Positions 16,138 through 25,662 of a stretch of 64,000 bases of DNA are shown piece after piece. Source of the DNA: Janthinobacterium sp. 17J80-10 (lineage in GTDB: Bacteria > Pseudomonadota > Gammaproteobacteria > Burkholderiales > Burkholderiaceae_D); contig NZ_CP035311.1 of assembly GCF_004114795.1 (NCBI RefSeq), positions 1,240,001-1,304,000 on the forward strand, read 5' to 3'. Every line of letters begins with the position of its first letter. The stretch's first letter is position 1. Below the pieces are notes generated by a model that worked only from the letters and a program-made list of their open reading frames with translations, made no database searches and was not told the DNA's origin. A program made the translations under genes and the position numbers.

Positions 16138-17883
16138 ATGAACATGCACACTATTGCCATTGCCAGGGCGGGGAAACCCCAGCACCATGGCGCGACCCTG
16201 AAAACCCGTCTGTCGCTGGCTGCGCTGCTGCTGGCAACTGCCACGGCTGCAGTCCATGCGGAAAACACGGGAAAATCGACCCAGCCGCTCACCGTGGACA
16301 AGACCATCACGCTCTGGACCAGCAACAACAATACGGTGCCGGTCTGCTGGGAAACCGCTGGCTATGACCGGGAAAAGAAAATCGTCAAGGAAGCAGTCCA
16401 GGGTACCTGGGAGTTTCATGCGAACCTGAATTTCAATGGCTGGGACACCACGTGCCCCACGGACGGCGATGCCCAGCATGTGCGCATGCGCATCGATGCG
16501 TATGGCAAGGAAAACTCGGGTGCGCAAGGCAGCGCGCCGGTGTTCGGCACAGGGGCGTTGAGCAAGGCGGCCGACAAGCGCGCCGGCATCATCTTCCAGT
16601 TCAATCCCGACGGCACGGCCAAGCAGAGCCGGGTCGAATATGTGGCGGTCCATGAATTCGGCCATGTGCTGGGCTTCATGCATGAGCAGGATGGCCCCGG
16701 CAACGTGGAAGGGACGGAACACTGCAACAAGACCACGGGCACCGGCGACAATGCCAAGCCGGTGACCGAGTATGACCGCGACTCGATCATGAATTACTGC
16801 AATAAGTTCGGCAATTCGCGCGGCGACCTGAGCGACGTCGATATCAAGGGCGCGCACGATGTGTATGGCGTGCGCCGGCAAAACCTGGCGTCGCGCAATT
16901 CCTGCTCTTCCGCCTTGACGAAGCAGGCGGTTTCGCTGGCCGCGCCCTGGAATGACGGCGGCTACACCACCGTTGCCGTGTTCCCGTCCGACCGCACCAA
17001 GTTCCTGTATCACTCGCAATGGAACGTCAAGGATGGCGGCTGGGGCGACAACGTCAGGTGGATGTCGGGCGATTTCAACGGCGATGGCTTGAATGACATT
17101 GCAGCGGCCTGGAACAATGGCGGCACCAACGTGCTGACGATGCGCCAATCCAACGGCAGCGGCTTTGCCCATGTCCATTGGCTGGTCAATGCCGGCGGCT
17201 GGATGGATAGCACGGTGTGGCTGCCAGGCGACTTCAATGGCGATGGCAAGACCGATGTCGCGGGCGTGTGGAACAATGGCGGCAGCGTCTCGATTGCAGT
17301 GTACCTGTCGGACGGCACGAAATTCCCTGGCTGGGCGCAATGGAGCGACAAGGATGGCGGCTGGATGGATAACGCCAAATGGGTGGCCGGTGACTTCGAT
17401 GGCGACGGCCGCACGGATATCGGCGCAGCCTGGAACAACGGCGGCCACACCACCCTGACCTTGCGGCGCTCGACGGGCAGTGCATTCATCCACGAACACT
17501 GGCTGGCTGATGCTGGCGACTGGACCGAGTCCGGCACCTTCGTGGCCGGTGACTTCAACGGCGACAGCCGCGCCGATATCGTCCGGCTCTGGGAAGACCT
17601 GGGCAAGACCTCGAGCCAGGTGTATCTCTCCAGCGGCACGCAATTCCAGGCGCCGGTGGCGTGGACCACGCGCGACGGCGGCTGGGGCTCGGAAGTGAAG
17701 TGGACTTCAGGCGACTTTGACGGTGATGGACGCACAGACCTGAACGCCACCTGGAACAATGGCGGCACCAATGTCCTGACGGTACGGCGATCGACCGGCA
17801 GCGCCTTCAGCGCCGCGCACTGGTCCACCAATGCCGGTGGCTGGATGGATTCCACGGCTTGGTGCGCAGGCAAGTTCAACTAA
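16138..17883 (+). CDS. Secreted astacin-like zinc metalloprotease with FG-GAP/VCBS-type repeats
   Basis: 581 residues. A signal peptide ends near residue 41 (ATAAVHA). The catalytic domain (about 45-240) carries the full metzincin motif HEFGHVLGFMHEQ (His172, Glu173, His176, His182) and the Met-turn SIMNYC (Met218), matching astacin-type HExxHxxGxxHE proteases. From about residue 262 to the end there are six repeats of about 50 residues with the Ca-binding pattern GDFNGDGxxD and recurring WNNGG and GGWMD, i.e. FG-GAP/VCBS-like blades that would form a beta-propeller. No C-terminal sorting signal was seen. It stands alone, convergent with osmC across a hairpin. Confidence 0.85.
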   Translation: MNMHTIAIARAGKPQHHGATLKTRLSLAALLLATATAAVHAENTGKSTQPLTVDKTITLWTSNNNTVPVCWETAGYDREKKIVKEAVQGTWEFHANLNFNGWDTTCPTDGDAQHVRMRIDAYGKENSGAQGSAPVFGTGALSKAADKRAGIIFQFNPDGTAKQSRVEYVAVHEFGHVLGFMHEQDGPGNVEGTEHCNKTTGTGDNAKPVTEYDRDSIMNYCNKFGNSRGDLSDVDIKGAHDVYGVRRQNLASRNSCSSALTKQAVSLAAPWNDGGYTTVAVFPSDRTKFLYHSQWNVKDGGWGDNVRWMSGDFNGDGLNDIAAAWNNGGTNVLTMRQSNGSGFAHVHWLVNAGGWMDSTVWLPGDFNGDGKTDVAGVWNNGGSVSIAVYLSDGTKFPGWAQWSDKDGGWMDNAKWVAGDFDGDGRTDIGAAWNNGGHTTLTLRRSTGSAFIHEHWLADAGDWTESGTFVAGDFNGDSRADIVRLWEDLGKTSSQVYLSSGTQFQAPVAWTTRDGGWGSEVKWTSGDFDGDGRTDLNATWNNGGTNVLTVRRSTGSAFSAAHWSTNAGGWMDSTAWCAGKFN

Positions 17884-17908
17884 GGCCAGCGCCGGAAGTC
17901 ATAACAAA

Positions 17909-17938
17909 GCCCGCGCTCTCCACCGGAGAATCGCGGGC
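17909..17938. terminator. Hairpin between convergent metalloprotease and osmC genes
   Basis: Outer stem GCCCGCG (17909-17915) / CGCGGGC (17932-17938), extended internally by CTCTCC and GGAGA. It lies between the two convergent stop codons. There is no long T tract on either side, so it is a possible weak or factor-assisted bidirectional terminator. Confidence 0.45.
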
Positions 17939-17966
17939 GACGCCCCTTCTGCGCGCGCAACCAGAC

Positions 17967-18392
17967 TCACGCCTCCAGCGTTGCCTCCATGGTGATTTGC
18001 GCCTTCAGGAGCTTGGAAACGGGACAGCCTGTCTTGGCCTTGTTGGCGATTTCTTCAAACTTGGCCTGGTCTGCATTGGGGATTTTTGCCGTGACGCGCA
18101 AGTGGCTTTTCGTGATTTCAAAGCCCTCACCGACTTTTTCCAGTGTAACGTCGGCGTGCGTTTCGATTTTTTCCGCGGTCAGGCCTGCCTCGCCCAGCAT
18201 GAGCGACAGCGCCATCGAAAAGCAGCCGGCGTGGGCAGCGCCAATCAATTCTTCCGGATTGGTGCCGGGGCCGTCTTCGAAGCGCGCCTTGAATCCATAG
18301 GGCGCTTCATTCAAGACGCCCGTTTCAGTGGAAATCGTGCCGCCGCCGTCCTTGATGCCGCCACGCCAGATTGCCCATGCTTTCTTGATCAT
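17967..18392 (-). CDS. osmC: OsmC-family peroxiredoxin-like protein
   Basis: 141 residues, the usual OsmC length. The two redox cysteines are in GAAHAGCFSMALSLML (Cys57) and KTGCPVSKLL (Cys124), the conserved pair that reduces organic hydroperoxides. The N-terminus MIKKAWAIWRGGIKDGGGTISTETG follows the OsmC rather than Ohr pattern. Acts in the cytoplasm as a homodimer. It is divergent from the uvrA-like gene, about 200 bases apart. Confidence 0.92.
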   Translation of the reverse strand: MIKKAWAIWRGGIKDGGGTISTETGVLNEAPYGFKARFEDGPGTNPEELIGAAHAGCFSMALSLMLGEAGLTAEKIETHADVTLEKVGEGFEITKSHLRVTAKIPNADQAKFEEIANKAKTGCPVSKLLKAQITMEATLEA

Positions 18393-18594
18393 CGTTACCC
18401 TCCGGTTAGTTTGGTTGAGACAAGCCGTGCCCGTGAAAATTGCAGTTTCCTGAAATCACGTCGACTGACGCCCTTGATTATGCAGAGGCCGCCATTGCCT
18501 TGGTCTGCGCCGCGACAGATGAACTAATGATTGCATCGATGGCTCCGAGATATAGATAGGCAGCAAGCTGAAAAATCTTGCCCGGAGTCACAAT

Positions 18595-21195
18595 ATGAAA
18601 AAAAACGAAGACAAGCATACTTTGCATGCTCCCGGTCAAACCCGTGCCGGCTTTGTGCATGTCCGTGGCGCGCGCGAACATAACCTCAAGAATGTCGATG
18701 TCGATATTCCCCGCGATGCCCTTGTGGTATTTACCGGAATTTCCGGCTCCGGGAAGTCGTCGCTTGCCTTCGGCACGCTGTATGCCGAAGCCCAGCGCCG
18801 CTATCTGGAATCGGTTTCGCCCTATGCGCGGCGCCTGTTCCATCAGATGCCCGTGCCGGAAGTCGATGCGGTCGATGGCTTGCCGCCGGCTGTGGCATTG
18901 CAGCAGCAGCGCGGCACCCCGACGACGCGCTCCTCTGTCGGCAGCGTCACGACGCTGTCGAATTCCCTGCGCATGCTGTACTCGCGCGCCGGCGACTATC
19001 CGCCCAGGCAGCCGCTGTTATACGCAGATGCCTTCTCTCCCAACACCGCCGATGGCGCATGCACGCAATGCCATGGCCTGGGCCGCATCTATGAGGTGAC
19101 CGAGAAGTCGATGGTGCCTGACGATACGCTGACGATTCGCGAGCGTGCCGTGGCGGCCTGGCCGCCCGCCTGGCATGGCCAGAACCTGCGCGATATCCTG
19201 ACCACGCTGGGCCATGACATCGATCGCCCATGGCGGGAGTTGCCAAAGAAAGACCGCGACTGGATCCTTTTCACCGATGAACAGCCCGTCGTGCCCGTCT
19301 ATGCGGGCTTCACCCGCCAGGAAGTCAAGCAGGCGCTCAGGCAAAAAATGGAGCCCAGCTATCAAGGCACCTTCACCGGCGCGCGCCGGTATGTCTTGCA
19401 TACGTTTGCCAATACCGAAAGCGCGGCGATGAAGAAGCGGGTGGCACAGTACATGGTCAGCAGCGAATGTCCGGCGTGCGGGGGCAAGCGCCTGCGGCGC
19501 GAAGCCTTGTCAGTGAAGTTTGCGGGTTACGATATCGCCGATATCTCCAGGTTGCCGTTAATGCGCCTTGCCGAATTGATCAAGCCGTATGAAGAGGGCA
19601 GGGTGCGCGGCTGGGAAAAGCTTGCAGCACGTCATCCGGAAAAAGCGATCGTGACCCAACGCATCGCGCAGGACGTGGCAGCCCGCCTTGCCGTTTTGCT
19701 TGAGCTGGGATTGGGGTACCTGACGCTGGAACGCAGCACGCCCACGCTCTCTCCGGGCGAGTTGCAGCGGCTACGCCTGGCAACCCAGGTGCGCTCGAAC
19801 CTGTTCGGCGTGGTGTATGTGCTGGACGAGCCTTCCGCCGGCCTGCACCCGGCCGATAGCGAGGCGCTGCTGCATGCGCTCGGCCGCTTGAAAGCTTCCG
19901 GCAATTCGTTGTTCGTGGTGGAGCACTCGCTCGATGTCATGCGGCATGCGGACTGGATCGTCGATGTCGGCCCTGGCGCCGGCAAGGATGGCGGTGCGAT
20001 ACTCTATAGCGGCCCGCCGCAAGGCTTGCGCGACACAACGGCATCGCACACGCGCCGTTACTTGTTCGTGGAGGAAAAATCCGCCACGCGCACGCCGCGC
20101 CAGGCAAAAGACTGGCTGCGTCTGGAAGGGGTGTCGCGCAATAACCTGCATCGGCTGGACGTGGCCTTTCCGCTCGGCGCGCTCACCAGCGTGACAGGCG
20201 TCTCCGGTTCGGGAAAATCCAGCCTGGTCAGCCAGGTGTTGGTAGAGCTGGTGGGGGCGGCCCTTGGGCAGGCATTGCCGGTGGAAGCCGAGGATGAGGA
20301 GCCGTTCGATCGACTGGAGAAAGCCGATCCCGGCGTTACCGAAGGACGCATCGCCGGCGGGATGGAAGCGATCCGGCGGCTGGTGCGGGTCGATCAAAAG
20401 CCGATCGGCCGCACACCGCGTTCCAACCTGGCCACGTATACCGGGCTTTTCGATTACGTGCGCAAGCTTTTTGCCGCGACAAAAACATCGCGCGCGCGCA
20501 AATACGATGCCGGGCGATTCTCGTTCAATGTCGCCAAGGGACGCTGTGAGCACTGCGAAGGCGAAGGCTTTGTCATGGTCGAGCTTTTGTTCCTGCCGAG
20601 CGTCTATGCCCCTTGCCCAACCTGCCACGGGGCGCGTTATAACGCCAGGACCCTGGAGATTGCCTACCGGGACAAGAACATCGCCGATGTACTGAGCATG
20701 ACGGTGGATGATGCCTGGGCCTTCTTTGCCGACGAGCCGGCAATCCATCGCTCGCTTTCAATGTTGCGGGAAGTGGGCCTGGGGTATCTGCGTCTCGGCC
20801 AGCCGGCAACCGAGTTGTCCGGCGGCGAAGCCCAGCGCATCAAGCTGGCAACCGAACTGCAGCGCGCAACGCGCGGCAATACCCTTTATATTCTGGACGA
20901 GCCGACCACCGGTTTGCATGCCGCCGATGTGGAAAAGCTCATCGTTCAGCTCGATGGGCTGGCCGAGGCCGGCAATACCGTGGTCGTGGTGGAGCACGAC
21001 ATGCGCGTGGTCATCGCCAGCGACTGGGTCATTGATATCGGCCCAGGTGCCGGCGAAGAAGGCGGCAAGGTGGTTGTGGCCGGACCACCGGCGAACGTGG
21101 CAGTGAACAATAAAAGCATCACGGCGCCTTATCTCGCGCGCTTTATGGCGTTGAATCTGGACGCGGACAAGGACGGCCTGCGGCAGGCAGGATAG
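18595..21195 (+). CDS. Class II UvrA-like ABC ATPase (UvrA2)
   Basis: 866 residues with two ABC ATPase modules. N-terminal Walker A is [13 protein letters not shown] with the [18 protein letters not shown] segment; signature and Walker B are [12 protein letters not shown] and [12 protein letters not shown]. The second module has [30 protein letters not shown] and [15 protein letters not shown]. Zinc-binding CxxC sets occur at [24 protein letters not shown] and CPTCHGAR. The stretch between [13 protein letters not shown] and the first zinc motif is very short, so the UvrB-binding insertion of canonical UvrA (about 940 residues) is missing: this is the UvrA2 type linked to damage or drug tolerance. 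GGAG precedes the ATG. Confidence 0.9.
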   Translation: MKKNEDKHTLHAPGQTRAGFVHVRGAREHNLKNVDVDIPRDALVVFTGISGSGKSSLAFGTLYAEAQRRYLESVSPYARRLFHQMPVPEVDAVDGLPPAVALQQQRGTPTTRSSVGSVTTLSNSLRMLYSRAGDYPPRQPLLYADAFSPNTADGACTQCHGLGRIYEVTEKSMVPDDTLTIRERAVAAWPPAWHGQNLRDILTTLGHDIDRPWRELPKKDRDWILFTDEQPVVPVYAGFTRQEVKQALRQKMEPSYQGTFTGARRYVLHTFANTESAAMKKRVAQYMVSSECPACGGKRLRREALSVKFAGYDIADISRLPLMRLAELIKPYEEGRVRGWEKLAARHPEKAIVTQRIAQDVAARLAVLLELGLGYLTLERSTPTLSPGELQRLRLATQVRSNLFGVVYVLDEPSAGLHPADSEALLHALGRLKASGNSLFVVEHSLDVMRHADWIVDVGPGAGKDGGAILYSGPPQGLRDTTASHTRRYLFVEEKSATRTPRQAKDWLRLEGVSRNNLHRLDVAFPLGALTSVTGVSGSGKSSLVSQVLVELVGAALGQALPVEAEDEEPFDRLEKADPGVTEGRIAGGMEAIRRLVRVDQKPIGRTPRSNLATYTGLFDYVRKLFAATKTSRARKYDAGRFSFNVAKGRCEHCEGEGFVMVELLFLPSVYAPCPTCHGARYNARTLEIAYRDKNIADVLSMTVDDAWAFFADEPAIHRSLSMLREVGLGYLRLGQPATELSGGEAQRIKLATELQRATRGNTLYILDEPTTGLHAADVEKLIVQLDGLAEAGNTVVVVEHDMRVVIASDWVIDIGPGAGEEGGKVVVAGPPANVAVNNKSITAPYLARFMALNLDADKDGLRQAG

Positions 21196-21286
21196 ACTTT
21201 TATGGCAACTCATTTATTATTGGTATAAAGCCAACAGAAACCTGGTATACCATCCTGGTCATCAGGATATAAATAAAGAGATAAAA

Positions 21287-23023
21287 ATGATCCGGTCATT
21301 CTCAAGATTTTCTGCCCCATTGCTGCTTGCGCTTTCTTTTGCCGGATACATGCACCTTTTCGTGTATGCCGGGGAACGGACGCCAGCCGCAGTGCTTGCC
21401 GACGCTGTCACGCCTGACGGGGGCAAATATCGCGGGCCGATGGTCGATGGCAAATTCCATGGCCACGGCATCATTGACTGGGCCAATGGCGAGCGCTATG
21501 AGGGCGGGTTTGAAGACGGCCTGTTTTCCGGAAAAGGCAAGCTCACGACTGAGACTTATGCCTATGAAGGCGAGTTCAAGCGCGGCAGGATGGCTGGACA
21601 GGGACGTTATACCGTGCCCAGTGGTGAAACCTATGTCGGCCAGTTTGCCGACAATCTTTTCAACGGTCATGGCAAGTACCAGGACGGGGGCGGCACTTAC
21701 GAAGGGAACTTCGTCAAAGGCGTATTCCAAGGCACCGGCAAATATACGACGAGCGATTACGAATACAAGGGCGGGTTCAAGCAAGGGAAATATGCAGGCC
21801 AGGGGCAAACCACTTACAAAAATGGCCGTAGGTACACAGGAACATACGCAGACGGACTTTTTCACGGAAAAGGCCGGTTTGAGACGCGGGACAAGCTGAT
21901 TTATGAAGGCAACTTCGATAAGGGCGAGTTCGTCGGCCAAGGCACGTTCCAGGGGGCAGACGGTTCCCATTACAAGGGGGAATTCAAAAACTGGAAATTC
22001 CATGGCAAGGGCAAGTTTCGCGATGCCGAGGGTGGTGAATACCAGGGCGAATTCAAATATGGCAGTTTCGATGGCCAGGGCACTTACACCTACGCCAAAG
22101 CGCAAGCAGACGGCCGCACCAAAGACGTCGGTACCTGGCGCTATGGCGCCCTGGAAGACAAGCTTGCAGAAGAAAAGGCCAGGAACGATGTCGAGACTGC
22201 GCTATACAACCAGCGGGCGATGCTCGACAAGGCCATTGCCGCGATTGCGCCGCAGGACCCGGACAAGATCGACCTCTACCTGCTGGCGATTGGCGGCGAC
22301 GGTTCGCAGGAAGTGTTTCGCCGCGAAGTGGAATTCGTGCGCAAGCAGTTCGACCGCGATTTCGGCACGCAAGGGCGCTCCCTTGCCTTGTTCAACAGCC
22401 GGCATACGGTCGCCGGCCTTCCCATGGCAACGGTGACCAGTATCCGTGAAAGCATCGCCGCTATTGCCAGGCGCATGGACAAGGAAAACGACATCCTGTT
22501 TCTGTACCTGACCAGCCATGGATCGAAAGACCACAAATTCACGCTGAACCAGAACGGCATCGAGCTGCCGGACCTGGGCGCAAAGGAACTGGGCAAACTG
22601 CTGAAGGAGTCCGGCATCCGCTGGAAAGTGGCCGTTATCTCGGCGTGCTACTCTGGCGGCTTCATCGACCCGATCAAGGACAAGTACACGATGGTGATGA
22701 CCGCTGCCCGCCACGACCGCACCTCTTTCGGCTGCGCCGATGAAAATGACTTTACCTATTTCGGCAAGGCGTTTTTCCATGACGCCCTCCCAACGGCGGC
22801 ATCGTTTGGCGACGCCTTCGTCACCGCGCGCAAGTTGATTGAAAAGCGCGAGGCCGAGGATTTCAAGGGGGGCGACGGCGACAAGCCGGCCAGCAGCCAT
22901 TCGGAACCGCAAATCCATCATTCTGCACTGCTGGAGCAGCACCTGAAGCAGTGGAAGGCGCAACTGCCGTCGCCGCAGCAGAGTGCCGGCAAGCAGCCGC
23001 TGGCCAGCCTTGCTGGAAAATAG
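21287..23023 (+). CDS. MORN-repeat protein fused to a caspase-like C13 peptidase domain
   Basis: 578 residues. An N-terminal signal or anchor (about 8-28) is followed by roughly ten MORN repeats (residues 45-285; units such as YEGGFEDGLFSGKGKL and YKGEFKNWKFHGKGKF). A short helical linker (290-320) leads to a C13 (legumain/caspase-clan) peptidase domain (325-510): core strand DLYLLAIGGDGSQEVF, catalytic His411 in YLTSHGSKDH and Cys454 in AVISACYSGGFIDPIKD. The tail (520-578) is polar. A TGGTATACCA palindrome sits upstream (21243-21252). The domains suggest an exported protease held at the envelope or at lipids; the substrate is unknown. Confidence 0.85.
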   Translation: MIRSFSRFSAPLLLALSFAGYMHLFVYAGERTPAAVLADAVTPDGGKYRGPMVDGKFHGHGIIDWANGERYEGGFEDGLFSGKGKLTTETYAYEGEFKRGRMAGQGRYTVPSGETYVGQFADNLFNGHGKYQDGGGTYEGNFVKGVFQGTGKYTTSDYEYKGGFKQGKYAGQGQTTYKNGRRYTGTYADGLFHGKGRFETRDKLIYEGNFDKGEFVGQGTFQGADGSHYKGEFKNWKFHGKGKFRDAEGGEYQGEFKYGSFDGQGTYTYAKAQADGRTKDVGTWRYGALEDKLAEEKARNDVETALYNQRAMLDKAIAAIAPQDPDKIDLYLLAIGGDGSQEVFRREVEFVRKQFDRDFGTQGRSLALFNSRHTVAGLPMATVTSIRESIAAIARRMDKENDILFLYLTSHGSKDHKFTLNQNGIELPDLGAKELGKLLKESGIRWKVAVISACYSGGFIDPIKDKYTMVMTAARHDRTSFGCADENDFTYFGKAFFHDALPTAASFGDAFVTARKLIEKREAEDFKGGDGDKPASSHSEPQIHHSALLEQHLKQWKAQLPSPQQSAGKQPLASLAGK

Positions 23024-23075
23024 CGGGCGAAACGGCAAGCCGGCCCACAGCACGGCACATATAAGGAATTTTTCG

Positions 23076-23915
23076 ATGTCACATGCTCGCGTCATTGGCA
23101 TGACCGCACTTGCCATGCTGGCGTTTGCAGGCAATTCCCTGCTTTGCAGGGTGGCGCTAAAAGATACCGGCATTGATGCCGCCAGCTTTACGACCATCCG
23201 GCTGGTCTCCGGAGCGGTCATGCTCTGGCTGCTGGTGTGCACGCGGCGTGGCACCTACAGTGGCAGTGGCAGCTGGTTATCGGCGCTCATGCTGTTCGCT
23301 TATGCCGCCGGCTTTTCATTCGCCTATCTGAGCCTGCCTGCGGCCGCCGGGGCGCTCATACTCTTTGGCGCTGTCCAGGCCACTATGATCACGCACGGCA
23401 TTGTCAGAGGCGAGCGTTTTCGGGGCCGGCAGCTGCTTGGCCTGGTGCTGGCATTCGGCGGACTCGTCGGCTTGATGTTGCCGGGACTGTCGGCGCCGCC
23501 ACTGTACGGTTCACTCCTGATGCTCGCCGCAGGAGGCGCCTGGGGCATCTATTCCTTGCGTGGAAAAGGTGCGGGCGATCCCCTCAGGGTCACGGCAGGC
23601 AATTTTATTCGTGCAATACCCTTTGCGATTGTCTTGAGTGCGTTTTCGTTCAAGGCGATTTCCGTGGATGGCGCGGGGTTCTGGTACGCGCTTGCGTCAG
23701 GTGCGATCACCTCCGGCGTCGGCTATGCCATCTGGTACACCGCGCTGCCTGCGCTGAAAGCCACCAATGCCGCAACCGTGCAGCTAAGCGTCCCGGTGAT
23801 TGCGGCGCTGGGCGGCATTGTCTTTCTGGGCGAATCCCTGACCATGCGCCTGGCGATCACGTCGGTTGCCATCATCGGCGGAATCGCGCTGGTGGTAATG
23901 TCCAAGGCAGAGTGA
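23076..23915 (+). CDS. EamA/DMT-family transporter
   Basis: 279 residues with ten predicted membrane helices in two EamA repeats. The first repeat has FAGNSLLCRVALKDTGIDAASFTTIRLVSGAVMLWLL, the second ITSGVGYAIWYTALPALKATNAATVQLSVPVIAALGGIVFLGESLTMRLAI, both characteristic of drug/metabolite transporters. The start at 23076 follows AAGGAA; longer in-frame starts lie within the preceding gene. It follows the MORN-peptidase gene in the same direction by 52 bases and may share its transcript. The exported metabolite cannot be predicted. Confidence 0.88.
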   Translation: MSHARVIGMTALAMLAFAGNSLLCRVALKDTGIDAASFTTIRLVSGAVMLWLLVCTRRGTYSGSGSWLSALMLFAYAAGFSFAYLSLPAAAGALILFGAVQATMITHGIVRGERFRGRQLLGLVLAFGGLVGLMLPGLSAPPLYGSLLMLAAGGAWGIYSLRGKGAGDPLRVTAGNFIRAIPFAIVLSAFSFKAISVDGAGFWYALASGAITSGVGYAIWYTALPALKATNAATVQLSVPVIAALGGIVFLGESLTMRLAITSVAIIGGIALVVMSKAE

Positions 23916-23951
23916 CCGGCTTTGCGCTTCTTTCATTGCCTTGATGCGTGC

Positions 23952-24953
23952 TCAGGCGCCAAGTCCCTTGTACAGAAACACGCCATAGCCGCCCAACAGC
24001 AGGAAACCCACGAACCGTGGCAGTCGTCCCCAGATTGCAATGGACAGGAAATGCACCGCCCCCGCTCCCAGGATGACCCAGACCCCCCACTGGAAATAGG
24101 CGGGCACGACGATCTTGTCTGACAGGGCGATCAAGCCGACGCACATCGGAATGCAGATGTGCCCGTCACCCACCTGTGAGCTTACGACGATATCCTGGCG
24201 CCCCGCATGCGCATAATAGAGCGCCAGAAACGCATTGGGCACCACCATGATGAGACCGCTGAGCCAACCCAGGTTGGACAGGTTGAACCAGGGGTTCTCC
24301 GCTGTCGTGATCCAGTTCACGAGGTAATCCACGCTCAGATAGATGGCGTAGGCGCACACGCCGATCAGCAACAGGTCGAAGACGATCGACCAGTGGATGG
24401 ACTGGTTTTTGCGGACGTTGTTCTTTAAAACCTCGAATACGTGCAGTACTTGCCAGAAAAGAAACAGGCCAATCAGCACCAGCCCGTCATAAAAATCCAG
24501 CACGCCATCCTTGGCCAGCGCCCACATGGCGCCTGTAAACAGGAACAGCGCGACCAGGGTCAGCAGAAGATCCAGGTGGTACAGGCGGTAGGCATCGACC
24601 TGGGCTTTGCCCTTCTTTTTCGCCGCCTGTGGCGGGGATGCCGCGTAAAACGCTGCCGTCAGTCCCAATATCAGCGTCAGGTTGGTGACATTATTGACCA
24701 GGCTGTTTTCGATCACCAGGCCGCCATTGCCGGCGCTGCGGCTCATCACGAAAACAAACACCAGGTTGGCGAAGCCCGAGCAGTAAGGCATGATCAGGGT
24801 CCCCAGCAGCGTGCCTTCGAAGCCCTTGCCTTCGATAGCGTGCAAGCGCCAGATCATCAGGAACGATGCCGCGACAAATCCGGCGAGCAGCACCAGCGGG
24901 TTGGATAACCAGGGTTGGACAGTCGGCAGGAAGCTCAGCACGCAGTGATTCAA
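23952..24953 (-). CDS. CaCA-superfamily (sodium/calcium exchanger-like) membrane protein, divergent alpha repeats
   Basis: About 333 residues and ten predicted helices arranged as two inverted halves. Alpha-repeat-like segments are GTLIMPYCSGFANLVFVF with ENSLVNNVTNLTLILG in the first half, and GWLSGLIMVVPNAFLALYYAHAGRQDIVVSSQVGDGHICIPMCVGLIAL in the second. The acidic residues that usually bind Ca2+ (GTS-PE motif) are absent: the equivalent positions read MPYCSGFANL and VPNAFLALYY, so the ion may differ. The start is uncertain: the frame begins with TTG at 24953, and a GTG at 24941 is an alternative. It is convergent with the EamA gene. Confidence 0.7.
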   Translation of the reverse strand: MNHCVLSFLPTVQPWLSNPLVLLAGFVAASFLMIWRLHAIEGKGFEGTLLGTLIMPYCSGFANLVFVFVMSRSAGNGGLVIENSLVNNVTNLTLILGLTAAFYAASPPQAAKKKGKAQVDAYRLYHLDLLLTLVALFLFTGAMWALAKDGVLDFYDGLVLIGLFLFWQVLHVFEVLKNNVRKNQSIHWSIVFDLLLIGVCAYAIYLSVDYLVNWITTAENPWFNLSNLGWLSGLIMVVPNAFLALYYAHAGRQDIVVSSQVGDGHICIPMCVGLIALSDKIVVPAYFQWGVWVILGAGAVHFLSIAIWGRLPRFVGFLLLGGYGVFLYKGLGA

Positions 24954-25040
24954 AAAGGAGGAAAACTTGGCTATGATACAGAGCTTGCTTCACGGAAAGA
25001 AGTGCATGTCCTTCTGTTGATGAAATTAGCCAGATCCGAG

Positions 25041-25059
25041 GCCCCCAACTGTTGGGGGC
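25041..25059. repeat. Near-perfect 19-base palindrome upstream of the 25096 gene
   Basis: The arms GCCCCCAAC and GTTGGGGGC surround a single central base, so the element is symmetric except at its centre. It lies 37 bases before the ATG at 25096, within reach of that promoter. It could be a repressor operator or a leader hairpin; no T tract follows, so a terminator is less likely. Confidence 0.5.
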
Positions 25060-25095
25060 GATATACACTGAGCCTTTTGGCGAAAGAATTTTTCC

Positions 25096-25638
25096 ATGAA
25101 TAGTTTGAGCGCCATGCCCGCAAATAGCGCGGCGGAACGCATTGTCCGGCATTTTCAGGCAGCGGGATTTTCCGGCATCACGGAGGCGATGGTGATCCGG
25201 ATTCGCCTCAAGAAAGCTGACCGGCATGTCGTCGAGGCCGCTTTCGAGAGGGCGGCCGACCTCGGCGCGCCACCGCCCCTGGCGGAATATTTCGAAATTC
25301 GCCCTTATGGCTTCTATTCGGAACTGCGCAGCTTTGCGCAGGCAAAAGCCGGCGTGCAGTCGGACTTCGGTGTTCCCCTGCGGCGCAAGGTGCCTGGCAT
25401 TTACTTCAATGTGGCGCCCGTCGTGATCGATGACGCGCTGGCCATCGGCACCAGGTACGACGCGCTGATCAAGTTCAGCGACAACATGCTCGATTACGCC
25501 CTGGCGGTGTTGCTGAATGACCCGACTTCGTCATTCTTTGAATATCTTGGCACCCACCGTGGCGACGACTGGCAGAAAATAATCGGCGACTTTGAAACCG
25601 CCGCAACCAGTTTTGACCAGGAAGTGGATCTGTTCTGA
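25096..25638 (+). CDS. Hypothetical protein
   Basis: 180 residues, soluble, no signal peptide. It opens with a helical region (AAERIVRHFQAAGFSGITEAMVIRIRLKKADRHVVEAAFERAADLG), continues with EYFEIRPYGFYSELRSFAQAKAGVQSDFGVPLRRKVPGIYFNVAPVVIDD, and ends with an acidic tail (DFETAATSFDQEVDLF). No family was recognised. It is single-gene, convergent with the anti-sigma gene, and preceded by a 19-base palindrome that may regulate it. Codon use is like its neighbours. Confidence 0.6.
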   Translation: MNSLSAMPANSAAERIVRHFQAAGFSGITEAMVIRIRLKKADRHVVEAAFERAADLGAPPPLAEYFEIRPYGFYSELRSFAQAKAGVQSDFGVPLRRKVPGIYFNVAPVVIDDALAIGTRYDALIKFSDNMLDYALAVLLNDPTSSFFEYLGTHRGDDWQKIIGDFETAATSFDQEVDLF

Positions 25639-25662
25639 TCGGAAGCCTGCGTATCCCAGGCT

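Noticed and set aside
16123-17643. 506-codon open frame antisense to the astacin-like protease
   Set aside because: The repeated 'AVEVTGH / AIEVAWQP' pattern is just the complement of the GDFNGDG repeats of the real gene.
18478-18843. Minus-strand frame of 121 codons overlapping the uvrA-like start
   Set aside because: It overlaps the first 80 codons of a clear UvrA2 gene, lacks a ribosome-binding site and has no similarity.
24972-25019. 15-codon leader-like open frame after AAGGAGG upstream of the 25096 gene
   Set aside because: The spacing from AGGAGG to ATG is about 11 bases and there is no sign of a leader function or attenuator; the ATG falls in a -10-like sequence. Too weak to call.
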